63,258 nucleotides of DNA from NCBI GenBank assembly GCA_029973955.1, contig JARKQJ010000093.1, forward strand, positions 1 through 63,258, given 5' to 3'. Every line of letters starts with the position of its first letter. Positions within the stretch are counted from its first letter, which is position 1. Both the position numbers and the translations under genes were made by a program. The notes under the pieces were generated by a model that worked only from the letters and a program-made list of their open reading frames with translations, was not told where the DNA came from and made no database searches. Shown piece after piece: positions 35,163 to 41,976 of this stretch. This DNA comes from Paludibaculum sp. (GTDB lineage Bacteria > Acidobacteriota > Terriglobia > Bryobacterales > Bryobacteraceae).

Positions 35163-36626
35163 ATGCAGAGCATCCAGTGGGTGACGATGCTGGGGCTGGC
35201 GCTGGGCATGCTGGGGTGCGTGAGCAGGATCAATGTGGCGAGGGTGACGAAGCCCGCGGATCAGCCGCCGGGGTTTGTGATGGAGGCGGGGGCGAAAGAG
35301 CTGATGGCGAAGGGCGGGGTCTACTATGCGTTGCCGCGGACGAGGGTGGCGGTGGAACTCGCGGTGGAGCGGACGGAGTTCACGCCCGGCAAGTTTGCGG
35401 ACTATGCGGCGACATGCCTCGGTCCGCTGGCTGGGAAGATCAGGAAGGAGCCGGAGCTGTCGTTTGAGCTGCTGGAGCCGAAAGTGACGACGGAAAACGA
35501 GCCGGATCCGGGTCAGGTGTTTGTGATGGATATCCGGGGGCGGTATTTCGAGGACAAGAGCATCAAGGCGGCATTTGGGGCGGCGGGCACGCTGAGTTCG
35601 CTGGAGGCGGTGTCGGACGACCATTCGGTGGAGGTGGCGTTGGAGGCGATGAACGCGGCGGCCGGTCTGGCGGGCAAGGCGATGCTGTTCGGCGCGGCGG
35701 CGGGCAAGAAAGAGGAGGGCGAGGAGGGAGCCGAGAAGAAGCCGGAAGAGCTGGCCTGCGACGAGTACCGGTCGCTGCAGAAGAAGCGGGCTTCCGCGCT
35801 GGGGTCCACATTGGGGGGAGTGCCGCTGGAGACTCTGAACAGAGTTCTGGCGGAGTTCGACCAGGCGCTGGCTGCGCTGCGGCAGGGGTACTTCGTGGGG
35901 AGGGAGAAGAAGAAGACGTTTGTGCGGCGCTTTGAAGACCTGCCGGTGAAGGGGGAGCCGGTGAAGTTGTTGAGGTTCTCAGAGGAGGCTGGAGTCTGCG
36001 AGGTAGCGGTTGCGATGCAGGGAAACCCATTCCCGGAGGAGGCCAAAGCGCTGAAGGGCGCGGATGAGAAGCCGATTTGCGGCTGTCTGGCGACGCCGGA
36101 GGAGATCCGGACGTGCAGAGGCAAGGAGGGGGATGCGGCCGTGGCGCCATGGGTGATGCTGGAGTACCGGCGGCCAGCGGGGTCAATGGCGCAGGTATTG
36201 GAAGGCGTGAAGGAGAACGGGCAGCGAGGACTGTACTACCGGGTTCCTGAGCGGGTGCATGCGGCGGTGTCGTGGGGCAAAGAGGATCTGGCAGCGGGCG
36301 AGTTGGAGATTGCGCAGATGGGCGGCGTGGTGTCTCTTCCGAACTCGACGGGCGGGCGGAAGACGGCCTACACGGCAGAGTTCACGCCGGCGGGCGGATT
36401 GAAGAACTTCCAGGTGAATTCAACGGCGCTGCTGGACAAGAGCAGCGTGCAGGCACTGGGAGGCGCGGCGGGCAAGGCGCTGGACGCCAAGGCCGCGTCC
36501 AGCGACCAGACGGCGGCGATCAAACGGGAGACGGATCTGATCAAGGCAAAGAAAGACCTGCTGGACGCGCAAAGGGCGCTGGAAGAGGCTCAGGGCGGCG
36601 CATCGAAGAGTACGCCGCCACAATGA
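35163..36626 (+). CDS. lipoprotein of unknown function, co-transcribed with the C1 peptidase
   Basis: 487 residues from MQSIQWVTMLGLALGMLGC, with a lipobox ending in Cys19; GGAGGG precedes this ATG. The body resembles DUF4831-like bacterial lipoproteins in the early segment GGVYYALPRTRVAVELAVER. It contains an acidic/lysine-rich linker (KKEEGEEGAEKKPEE, about residue 185-199) and ends in a short coiled-coil-like helix (IKRETDLIKAKKDLLDAQRALEEAQ). Two or three cysteines (GVCEVAV, ICGCLATPEE, RTCRGK) may form disulfides. No enzymatic motif is seen. The linker and its position after a peptidase make proteolytic processing conceivable, but this is speculation. Confidence 0.8.
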   Translation: MQSIQWVTMLGLALGMLGCVSRINVARVTKPADQPPGFVMEAGAKELMAKGGVYYALPRTRVAVELAVERTEFTPGKFADYAATCLGPLAGKIRKEPELSFELLEPKVTTENEPDPGQVFVMDIRGRYFEDKSIKAAFGAAGTLSSLEAVSDDHSVEVALEAMNAAAGLAGKAMLFGAAAGKKEEGEEGAEKKPEELACDEYRSLQKKRASALGSTLGGVPLETLNRVLAEFDQALAALRQGYFVGREKKKTFVRRFEDLPVKGEPVKLLRFSEEAGVCEVAVAMQGNPFPEEAKALKGADEKPICGCLATPEEIRTCRGKEGDAAVAPWVMLEYRRPAGSMAQVLEGVKENGQRGLYYRVPERVHAAVSWGKEDLAAGELEIAQMGGVVSLPNSTGGRKTAYTAEFTPAGGLKNFQVNSTALLDKSSVQALGGAAGKALDAKAASSDQTAAIKRETDLIKAKKDLLDAQRALEEAQGGASKSTPPQ

Positions 36627-36653
36627 GCACGGGGGGTGGGGTAAAATTCTGCC

Positions 36654-37568
36654 ATGGTCTTCTCAAAGCGATTCATCTTGGCGGCGATGCTGCTGGTACC
36701 GGTGGGGATGCAGGGGGCGAGCCCGCTGGTGGGCAAGTGGAATTTCTCGATGACGACGCCGGGCGGTCCGCGGGCGATGTGGTTGGGGATTGCGGAGAAG
36801 GACGGCGCGCTGGAAGTGCGCTTCCAGCCGACGGGCGGCAATGTGGCACCGGTGAAGAATTTCAAGGCCGACGGCGCGAAGCTGACGGTGCAGCCGAACC
36901 AGCGGACGGTGATCGAGCTGGAGGCCAAGGGCGGCAAGCTGGTGGGGACGTACAAAGCGGGCAACCAGCCGGCGATGGAAGTGACGGGGCTGCCGGCGCC
37001 GGCGCTGAACCGGCCGATGCCGAAGAAGTGGGGCAAGCCTGAACCGATCTTCAACGGTAAGGACCTGACGGGATGGGAGCCGATCGGAGATCCGGCGAAG
37101 AGCCATTGGACGGTGGAAGAGGGCTCGCTGCTGAACAAGGAGAATGGGGCGAATTTGAAGAGCACGCAGAAGTTCAACGATTTCAAGCTGCACTTCGAAG
37201 TGAGCTGCCCGGAGCACGCCAACAGCGGCTTCTACCTGCGGGGACGGTATGAGATTCAGTTGGAGCGGGGCGAGAGCCCGAACGCGCTGCCGAGCCAGTT
37301 CATGGGCTCGATCTATGGGCGGATTGCGCCGTCGGCGAAGGTGGAATCGAAGCCGGGCGAGTGGGACAAGTTCGACGTGACGTTCGTGGGGCGGACCGTG
37401 ACGGTGGTGCGCAACGGCGTGACGATCATCGACAAGCAGGAGATCGAAGGGATCACGGGCGGGGCGATCGACGCGAATGAAGATCAGCCGGGGCCGTTCT
37501 ACATTCAGGGGGATCACACGGGCGGATTGAAGTTCAAGAACATCACGGTGGCGGTGCCGGCGAAGTAG
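36654..37568 (+). CDS. secreted DUF1080 / 3-keto-disaccharide hydrolase-family protein
   Basis: 304 residues with a signal peptide (MVFSKRFILAAMLLVPVGMQG). Residues 24-120 are a small beta domain (LVGKWNFSM, VIELEAKGGKLVGTY). From about 135 a concanavalin-like DUF1080 domain begins: EPIFNGKDLTGWEP, SHWTVEEGSLLNKE, LHFEVSCPEHANSGFYLRGRYEIQL, and the closing GPFYIQGDHTGGLKFKNI. Characterised relatives hydrolyse 3-keto-glycosides; family members are abundant in Acidobacteriota and Planctomycetes. The enzyme role here is inferred from the family. It starts 27 bp after the lipoprotein gene on the same strand. Confidence 0.88.
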   Translation: MVFSKRFILAAMLLVPVGMQGASPLVGKWNFSMTTPGGPRAMWLGIAEKDGALEVRFQPTGGNVAPVKNFKADGAKLTVQPNQRTVIELEAKGGKLVGTYKAGNQPAMEVTGLPAPALNRPMPKKWGKPEPIFNGKDLTGWEPIGDPAKSHWTVEEGSLLNKENGANLKSTQKFNDFKLHFEVSCPEHANSGFYLRGRYEIQLERGESPNALPSQFMGSIYGRIAPSAKVESKPGEWDKFDVTFVGRTVTVVRNGVTIIDKQEIEGITGGAIDANEDQPGPFYIQGDHTGGLKFKNITVAVPAK

Positions 37569-37636
37569 GGCCGGCGATATTCGTGGTGTCCGGCCCGCCG
37601 AGCCGGACCGCAGAGCCCGCGGGAGAATTGCGCCAG

Positions 37637-37660
37637 TGTGAGTACCAGGGCTCACATTTT
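37637..37660 (+). terminator. small hairpin with T-tract after the DUF1080 gene
   Basis: TGTGAG (37637-37642) pairs with CTCACA (37651-37656) and is followed by TTTT. The stem is short, so termination would be weak; a stronger TCCGGC/GCCGGA hairpin lies just upstream near 37590-37608 without a T-run. Confidence 0.4.
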
Positions 37661-37700
37661 GCGGATTCCCGCGGTTGCCTGACAAAAGTGGGTTTACAAT

Positions 37701-37830
37701 CTTGCTGGCCATTCAGGCAAGCAGTGTTCTCCGCGGACGAGTGCGGAGTTCCCTGCTTGTTGAGACTTGCTCCAGCAAGCCTCCACAGTCACCCGAGAAA
37801 CGTTGCGAACGTTGCCCCGGTGAGCCGGGC
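37701..37830 (+). ncRNA. candidate structured RNA / leader upstream of a secreted-protein gene
   Basis: The 359-bp gap 37569-37927 has dense complementary segments on the plus strand. CTTGCTGG (37701-37708) pairs perfectly with CCAGCAAG (37772-37779). Enclosed is a hairpin of CAAGCAG/CTGCTTG (37718-37724 with 37753-37759), a symmetric 4/4 internal loop and CTCCGC/GCGGAG (37729-37734 with 37743-37748). Downstream are AACGTT-GCG-AACGTT (37799-37813) and GCCCCGG-TGAG-CCGGGC (37814-37830). GCAAG (37775-37779) can also pair with CTTGC at 37766, an alternative fold. A TACAAT hexamer at 37695-37700 may be a -10. If it is, transcription would start near 37707, which would remove most of the 5' strand of the closing stem, so the true start must be mapped. 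I match it to no known riboswitch class. Confidence 0.4.
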
Positions 37831-37927
37831 ATTCGCACAGGACACCAAAATCGGAAGGAGAGCCGGAGGACCGGGCTTCCGCGGGTCAGTGGATTGAGGG
37901 CGCTGCAGACCGCGATCCGCCGGCGGT

Positions 37928-38518
37928 GTGAAGGAGTATCCCACCAGCAGATATGGTTGGTGTGCGCTTGTAGTGTGCCTGTTGATCACGGCAAGCCCGG
38001 CGCTGGCGCAGGGCAATTCTGACCGGTTCTATGCCTCGTCCGAGCGGTTCGGCTACACGGGGACGGTGTCGGTGTACAAGGGTTCCTGGAGCAAGGACAT
38101 GAACACCTTCACCATGCGAGCCAAGGGCAAGAATGCCACATACGGTTCGGTGGATCCGAAGGATTACGCCCGATTGTGGAACGCTTGCGCGCCGGCGGGG
38201 AGCGGTGAGGCGACTTCGGGCACGTTCCTCACCTACGAGTACCTGTTCGTCGCGACCGGTCTGAAGGGCAAGGCAGGCTCCGACGGGATGATCAGGAATA
38301 CGCAGAACGCCACGGACTACAGCGGCTATTTCCGCGGGATCTTCCTCAATCAGAGCACGACTTCACCCGCGTCGAACGGCTACTATGCGTTCGAGATTCA
38401 GTTCAACAAGACGAGTTGGGCGGCGGCGAACAACTGCGGCTACGATGGAGGGGCGCCGCAGACGCCGCCATGCACGGGCCTGCCGGCATTGCCGGATGAG
38501 TTCGGCGCGAAGAAATAG
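37928..38518 (+). CDS. secreted protein of unknown function
   Basis: 196 residues starting at GTG 37928 with a signal peptide (KEYPTSRYGWCALVVCLLITASPALAQ). The mature part is rich in Gly, Ser, Thr, Asn and aromatic residues (SERFGYTGTVSVYKGSWSKD, TDYSGYFRGIFLNQST), consistent with an all-beta extracellular domain. Two cysteines near the C-terminus (NNCGY, TPPCTGL) could form a disulfide. I know no family. It lies downstream of a candidate structured RNA and is convergent with another secreted-protein gene. Confidence 0.65.
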   Translation: MKEYPTSRYGWCALVVCLLITASPALAQGNSDRFYASSERFGYTGTVSVYKGSWSKDMNTFTMRAKGKNATYGSVDPKDYARLWNACAPAGSGEATSGTFLTYEYLFVATGLKGKAGSDGMIRNTQNATDYSGYFRGIFLNQSTTSPASNGYYAFEIQFNKTSWAAANNCGYDGGAPQTPPCTGLPALPDEFGAKK

Positions 38519-38530
38519 ATCAACGGGCAG

Positions 38531-38572
38531 TAAAAAGCGGAAATGGCATTCCAGCCTGGGGCTGGAATGCCA
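38531..38572 (-). terminator. strong hairpin terminator between convergent genes
   Basis: TGGCATTCCAGCC-TGG-GGCTGGAATGCCA is a perfect 13-bp stem with a 3-nt loop (38544-38572). On the minus strand it is followed by TTTCCGCTTTTT, ending transcription from 39424. It lies 18 bp after the secreted-protein stop codon. Confidence 0.75.
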
Positions 38573-38590
38573 TGGGGAAAGGTCAGGCGG

Positions 38591-39424
38591 CTATTTGCCG
38601 GTGTTGACGTACTGAACGCAGTCGCCCTGGTTCTTGAAGGGGCTGAAATCGGCACGGTAGAGGGCTCTCCAGCCATCGCCCTTGCACTGGTCTTTCGAGG
38701 TGGGCACGTGGTTGACGGCTTCGAAGTTGACGCGGCCGACGGAGCCGTCCTTCAACTCAATGCGCAGGCCGTCGAGCTGGCCGGTGAAATTCTCAGTCCA
38801 GCTGGAGGCGGTTTGCAGCGAGAACGATAGGATGGCGAGGCCGGCGTAGGGGACGCCGGAGCCGAGGGCGTTGCCGGCGGCGAAGCCGGCCCAGTCGGGA
38901 TCGGTGTAGGAACCGAAAGTGGCTCCGGGCGCGCCTTGCGTGGACTCAAAAAAGCGTAGCCGGTTGGAGGCGCCGTCGGTGGACCACTGGTTCCAGGTGT
39001 TGGCCGGGTCGGCCAAGTTGGAAGAGAAGTAGGGCTCGCTGCCGATGCGGACACCGTACCAGGTAGGGCTTGACGCGTCACCTGGATACGGCGCCGAGTA
39101 GATCACCAGGTACCAGTCGCGAGGATCGGCGCCGTGTGTGAAGGGTGTTTTGGTCCAGTAGCTGATGCGGGCAATGTCTCCGAGGGTGACGGTGCGATTG
39201 CCGAACAGGGTGGAGGGGGTGATGTACAACTCGGATTTGGCGGCCCCGCCATTGTGGGCCCAACTGTCGAGCGGGAAGCCCGGGGCGGAATCGCCGGGGA
39301 CCGCTGTGACGGTGGGGATGGGAGCCGGAGACGACGGGGTGACGACGATGGTGGTATTGGTGACCTGAGCCGCGGACGAGGCGGCCAGAAGAATGGCAAT
39401 ACCGAAGACGTTCAGGGTCTTCAT
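38591..39424 (-). CDS. secreted protein of unknown function with C-terminal CxxxGWR motif
   Basis: 277 residues from MKTLNVFGIAILLAASSAAQ (signal peptide), with AGGAGG ahead of the ATG. The middle is an extended beta-rich domain (SELYITPSTLFGNRTVTLGDIARISYW, FTGQLDGLRIELKDGS) resembling a carbohydrate-binding or lectin-like jelly roll, with no firm family match. The C-terminus has a distinct motif, DQCKGDGWRALYRADFSPFKNQGDCV, read in pieces as CKGDGWR and FKNQGDCV. I have seen CKxGGWxxF...FKNQGxCV tails in secreted proteins of several phyla; their function is unknown. A good promoter and terminator frame the gene as a single transcript. Confidence 0.75.
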   Translation of the reverse strand: MKTLNVFGIAILLAASSAAQVTNTTIVVTPSSPAPIPTVTAVPGDSAPGFPLDSWAHNGGAAKSELYITPSTLFGNRTVTLGDIARISYWTKTPFTHGADPRDWYLVIYSAPYPGDASSPTWYGVRIGSEPYFSSNLADPANTWNQWSTDGASNRLRFFESTQGAPGATFGSYTDPDWAGFAAGNALGSGVPYAGLAILSFSLQTASSWTENFTGQLDGLRIELKDGSVGRVNFEAVNHVPTSKDQCKGDGWRALYRADFSPFKNQGDCVQYVNTGK

Positions 39425-39490
39425 GAGATTTCCTCCTGGAAAAGCGATGAGTCGCGCCGCTCCCGCAGACGGCCGGGAGCGGGCCAATCG

Positions 39491-39519
39491 AGTATGCAAG
39501 CGAATCTATAGATAGTCAA
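39491..39519 (-). promoter_or_regulatory. sigma-70-type promoter for the secreted-protein gene at 39424
   Basis: Minus strand: TTGACT (39519-39514), 17-bp spacer, CATACT (39496-39491), giving a leader of about 60 nt. The surrounding AT-rich stretch stands out in this GC-rich DNA. Confidence 0.6.
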
Positions 39520-39597
39520 TACAGGATTAACGAGTGAAAATTAAACAGGAGTACTGGGCGTACCACGGGTGGGGAGAGCGGCTGAGTGCTGGAGAGA

Positions 39598-40242
39598 CTA
39601 GAGGCTGCCGGATTGGCGGAGGGCGGCTTCGAGGAGGGCCCGCGCGGTCCAGCGGCAGACCTGGATGGACTGGGTGGCGTTGAGGCCGCGAATGTCCTTG
39701 AGAATGACCAGGGATTCGATGCCGATGCAGAGCGAGAGGGCGGAGACGAGACGCTGATAGTCCTGCTTGCGCAGGCGTTTTTTCACGGTGGAGAGGGCGC
39801 TTTCGATCCAGTCGACGCGACGGCGGCCGCGGATGGGCCTCTCGTCGGCGAGTTTCGTGTCCATGGAATAGCGGAGGAGGGTGCGCAGCAACTCCTCGTG
39901 CTCGATGGCGAGCTGCTGGATCTGGCCGACAGTGTATTCCAGCGCGTTGGCGGCGTCGAACTGTTTCTGGGCGGACTGCACGATCTCCTCGACACGCGGG
40001 CGCAGCCGCTCCAGCGAGGCGTCGGCCAGGAGTTGCTCCTGGGAAGGGAAGTAGCGATAGGCGGTGCGCCGGGAGACTTCGGCAGCGTCGGCGACGGCGG
40101 TGACGGTGGGGACCTCGCCGCGGGCGATGAGTGTGGTGGCGGTCTGCAGCAGCAGGTTGCGCGTTCGCCGTTTCTGACGAACTCGTCCAGTTTCCTCTTG
40201 ACCGGCAGGAGTCACCGCTCTAGTATACAGAAGTGCCGTCAT
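39598..40242 (-). CDS. TetR-family transcriptional regulator
   Basis: 214 residues from the ATG at 40242. The helix-turn-helix is TRNLLLQTATTLIARG, VPTVTAVADAAEVSRRTAYRYFPSQEQLLADA, read in pieces. The C-terminal ligand domain (from about 75) is all-helical without a named subfamily. The ATG at 40242 overlaps a plus-strand ATG and has no ribosome site. An in-frame GTG at 40215 lies 6 nt below a TATACT, so a leaderless message starting there is plausible and would remove 9 residues ahead of the DNA-binding domain. The neighbouring divergent gene is the natural target. Confidence 0.88.
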   Translation of the reverse strand: MTALLYTRAVTPAGQEETGRVRQKRRTRNLLLQTATTLIARGEVPTVTAVADAAEVSRRTAYRYFPSQEQLLADASLERLRPRVEEIVQSAQKQFDAANALEYTVGQIQQLAIEHEELLRTLLRYSMDTKLADERPIRGRRRVDWIESALSTVKKRLRKQDYQRLVSALSLCIGIESLVILKDIRGLNATQSIQVCRWTARALLEAALRQSGSL

Positions 40243-40249
40243 GACACAA
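40222..40249 (-). promoter_or_regulatory. candidate promoter for the TetR gene, overlapping its annotated start
   Basis: Minus strand TTGTGT (40249-40244), 16-bp spacer, TATACT (40227-40222). The predicted first base falls on or beside the GTG at 40215. An ACAC-AAGA-GTGT dyad at 40244-40255 overlaps the -35 and could be a TetR operator. Confidence 0.45.
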
Positions 40250-40285
40250 GAGTGTAATAACGGGAAAAAGAGAGGCGTAAGAAAG

Positions 40286-41422
40286 ATGAAGAAGACGCTG
40301 GCGCTGGGCTTGGTGACGGTGTGCTGCGCTGCTCTGGGGCAGGCGCAGCAGCCAACGGTGTTCGCAACGGGATTGAAGAACCCTTCGAAAGTGATTCTCG
40401 GAGGGAATGGCAGTCTATTGGTGACGGAGGTGGGCGACAAGCCCAACACGGGGCGTGTCTCCGTGATCGACTCGGGCGGGCGCGTGCAAGCCTTGTTGGA
40501 CGGGCTGCCCTCGGGTGCGGCGGCGCCGGATGGAACGTTGGACGGGCCGAACGGGCTGGCGCTGGCGGGGAGAGTGCTCTATGTCGCCAACGGGGAAGGC
40601 GATTCGCATACGGCCGGTCCGGCGCTGGGCACGATTGTGCCGAATCCGAACGGGCGTTCGTCGCCGGTCTTCAGTTCGATTCTGAAGGTGACGCTGACCT
40701 CCGAGCCGGACAGGATCACGGCGCCCTTCGTGCTGTCGCGCGCGGATCACGACACGCTGGCCGACGGAAAGACGGTGATGCTGGACAACGGCGCGGGCGA
40801 CAAGGCGGAGGTGATCCTGCTGACGAAGTTCCAGGACAGCGTGCCGGATGCGAGAACGATCTACCGGAATTCGCACCCCTATGGCCTGACGCTGCAGCCC
40901 TACTATCCGGAGCTGCTCTTCGTGGCGGACGCGGGGATGAACGTGGTGTGGAAGGTGAACCGGACCAACGGGCGCGCGGAGGTGCACGTGCGGTTCCCTG
41001 GGATTCCCACCGGGATTCCCGCGCGGCCGCAGGCGGAGCCGGTGCCGAACAGCGTGAAGGCGTATGGGGATGGGCTGCTGGTGTCGCTGTTGTCGGGCGT
41101 GCCGTTTGTGCCGCAGACGTCCAGCATCGCGCTGGTGGACCCCGCGGGCAAGACGGAACCGTTCATTCCCTGGCTGAGCAGCGCGATCGACGTGGCGTGG
41201 GAAGAGCGGCCGGGCAACATCCCGCTGTTCTACACGCTGGAGTTCAGCGCGGGTCTGGCGCAGGGGCTTCCCGGGCGGTTGAAGAAGTTCGACACGCCCA
41301 ATGGCACGGTGGTGACCGACACGCTCCGCACGCCGACCAGCATGGCGCTGGACCAGAGCCGGAGAGCGATTTTCATCACGGACCGCAGCGGCGGGGCGGT
41401 GGTGCAGGTGGCGCTGCCGTGA
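40286..41422 (+). CDS. secreted ScyD/ScyE-like beta-propeller protein
   Basis: 378 residues from MKKTLALGLVTVCCAALGQAQQ (signal peptide); a more upstream ATG at 40241 overlaps the TetR start and adds an unlikely basic tail. The body repeats the pattern of NHL/SMP-30-like propellers: FATGLKNPSKVILGGNGSLLVTEVG, GPNGLALAGRVLYVANG, GLTLQPYYPELLFVADAGMNVVWKV, PTSMALDQSRRAIFITDRSGG. This matches the ScyD/ScyE family, whose named members occur in cyanobacterial scytonemin clusters; in other phyla the role is unknown. Its stop overlaps the next start as GTGA. The TetR protein is its probable regulator. Confidence 0.8.
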   Translation: MKKTLALGLVTVCCAALGQAQQPTVFATGLKNPSKVILGGNGSLLVTEVGDKPNTGRVSVIDSGGRVQALLDGLPSGAAAPDGTLDGPNGLALAGRVLYVANGEGDSHTAGPALGTIVPNPNGRSSPVFSSILKVTLTSEPDRITAPFVLSRADHDTLADGKTVMLDNGAGDKAEVILLTKFQDSVPDARTIYRNSHPYGLTLQPYYPELLFVADAGMNVVWKVNRTNGRAEVHVRFPGIPTGIPARPQAEPVPNSVKAYGDGLLVSLLSGVPFVPQTSSIALVDPAGKTEPFIPWLSSAIDVAWEERPGNIPLFYTLEFSAGLAQGLPGRLKKFDTPNGTVVTDTLRTPTSMALDQSRRAIFITDRSGGAVVQVALP

Positions 41423-41850
41423 GGAACGAGAGGTTCGAAGAAGAGATCCGCCTGCTGCTGGAGCGGCAGGCGGATGCCTGGAACCGCGGCGACGCGGCGG
41501 GCCATGCGGCGGACATCGAAGAGGACTGCTGGTTTACCAATCTCCTGGGACACACGCCGCAGGGCAAAGCCGCGTTTGTGGAGCGGCATGAGCGGATCTT
41601 CCAGACGATCTTCCAGGGAAGCCGGTTGAGCCTGGACGTGCTGCGGCTGAAGCGGTTGGGCGAGCATCTGGCGATGGTGGAGTCGAGGGCCGTGTTGAGC
41701 GGTTTCCGGGCATTGCCGCCGGGAGTGCAAGCGTGCGCCGATGGCGCGTTGCACACGCGGTTGCTGCTGGTGCTGGTGCATCGGGGCGGTGCGTGGCGGG
41801 TGTCCGCCTATCACAACGTGGATGTGAAACCAGAGTCGAGGGAAAGCTGA
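41419..41850 (+). CDS. SnoaL-like / SgcJ-EcaC-family protein (DUF4440-like)
   Basis: 143 residues beginning at GTG 41419, overlapping the upstream stop by 4 bp. The cone-shaped NTF2-like fold is indicated by FEEEIRLLLERQADAWNRGDAAGHAADI, FTNLLG, KAAFVERHERIF and a final RVSAYHNVDVKP. Such proteins in the SgcJ/EcaC group act as small enzymes or binding proteins with varied ligands. Function cannot be assigned. It is co-transcribed with the ScyD/E-like protein, presumably under the TetR regulator. Confidence 0.82.
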   Translation: MRNERFEEEIRLLLERQADAWNRGDAAGHAADIEEDCWFTNLLGHTPQGKAAFVERHERIFQTIFQGSRLSLDVLRLKRLGEHLAMVESRAVLSGFRALPPGVQACADGALHTRLLLVLVHRGGAWRVSAYHNVDVKPESRES

Positions 41851-41955
41851 ACAAGACGATGGTGCTGGGGCTCGTGGTCTGACTGTTGCCGGCGCTGGCG
41901 CAGAGCGACGTGCCGGGAATCCGCTGAACCGGCGCGTGGAACTGGTGGAGTAGTA
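41848..41955 (+). pseudogene. remnant of a secreted OmpA-like protein gene
   Basis: Directly after the SnoaL-like stop the DNA reads LNKTMVLGLVV-stop-LLPALAQSDVPGI, a signal peptide broken by TGA (41880-41882). In another frame it then reads PLNRRVELVE followed by TAG at 41953-41955. NRRVE plus a short tail is how OmpA/MotB-type peptidoglycan-binding domains end. The central gene body has been deleted. The match rests on very short segments. Confidence 0.35.
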
Positions 41956-41976
41956 AGGCGGGCCGGGCCGCGGCCG

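Noticed and set aside
37675..38022. A 115-codon frame upstream of the secreted-protein gene
   Set aside because: Composition is unlike real proteins here, it overlaps the candidate structured RNA and the start of the downstream gene in another frame, and has no ribosome site.
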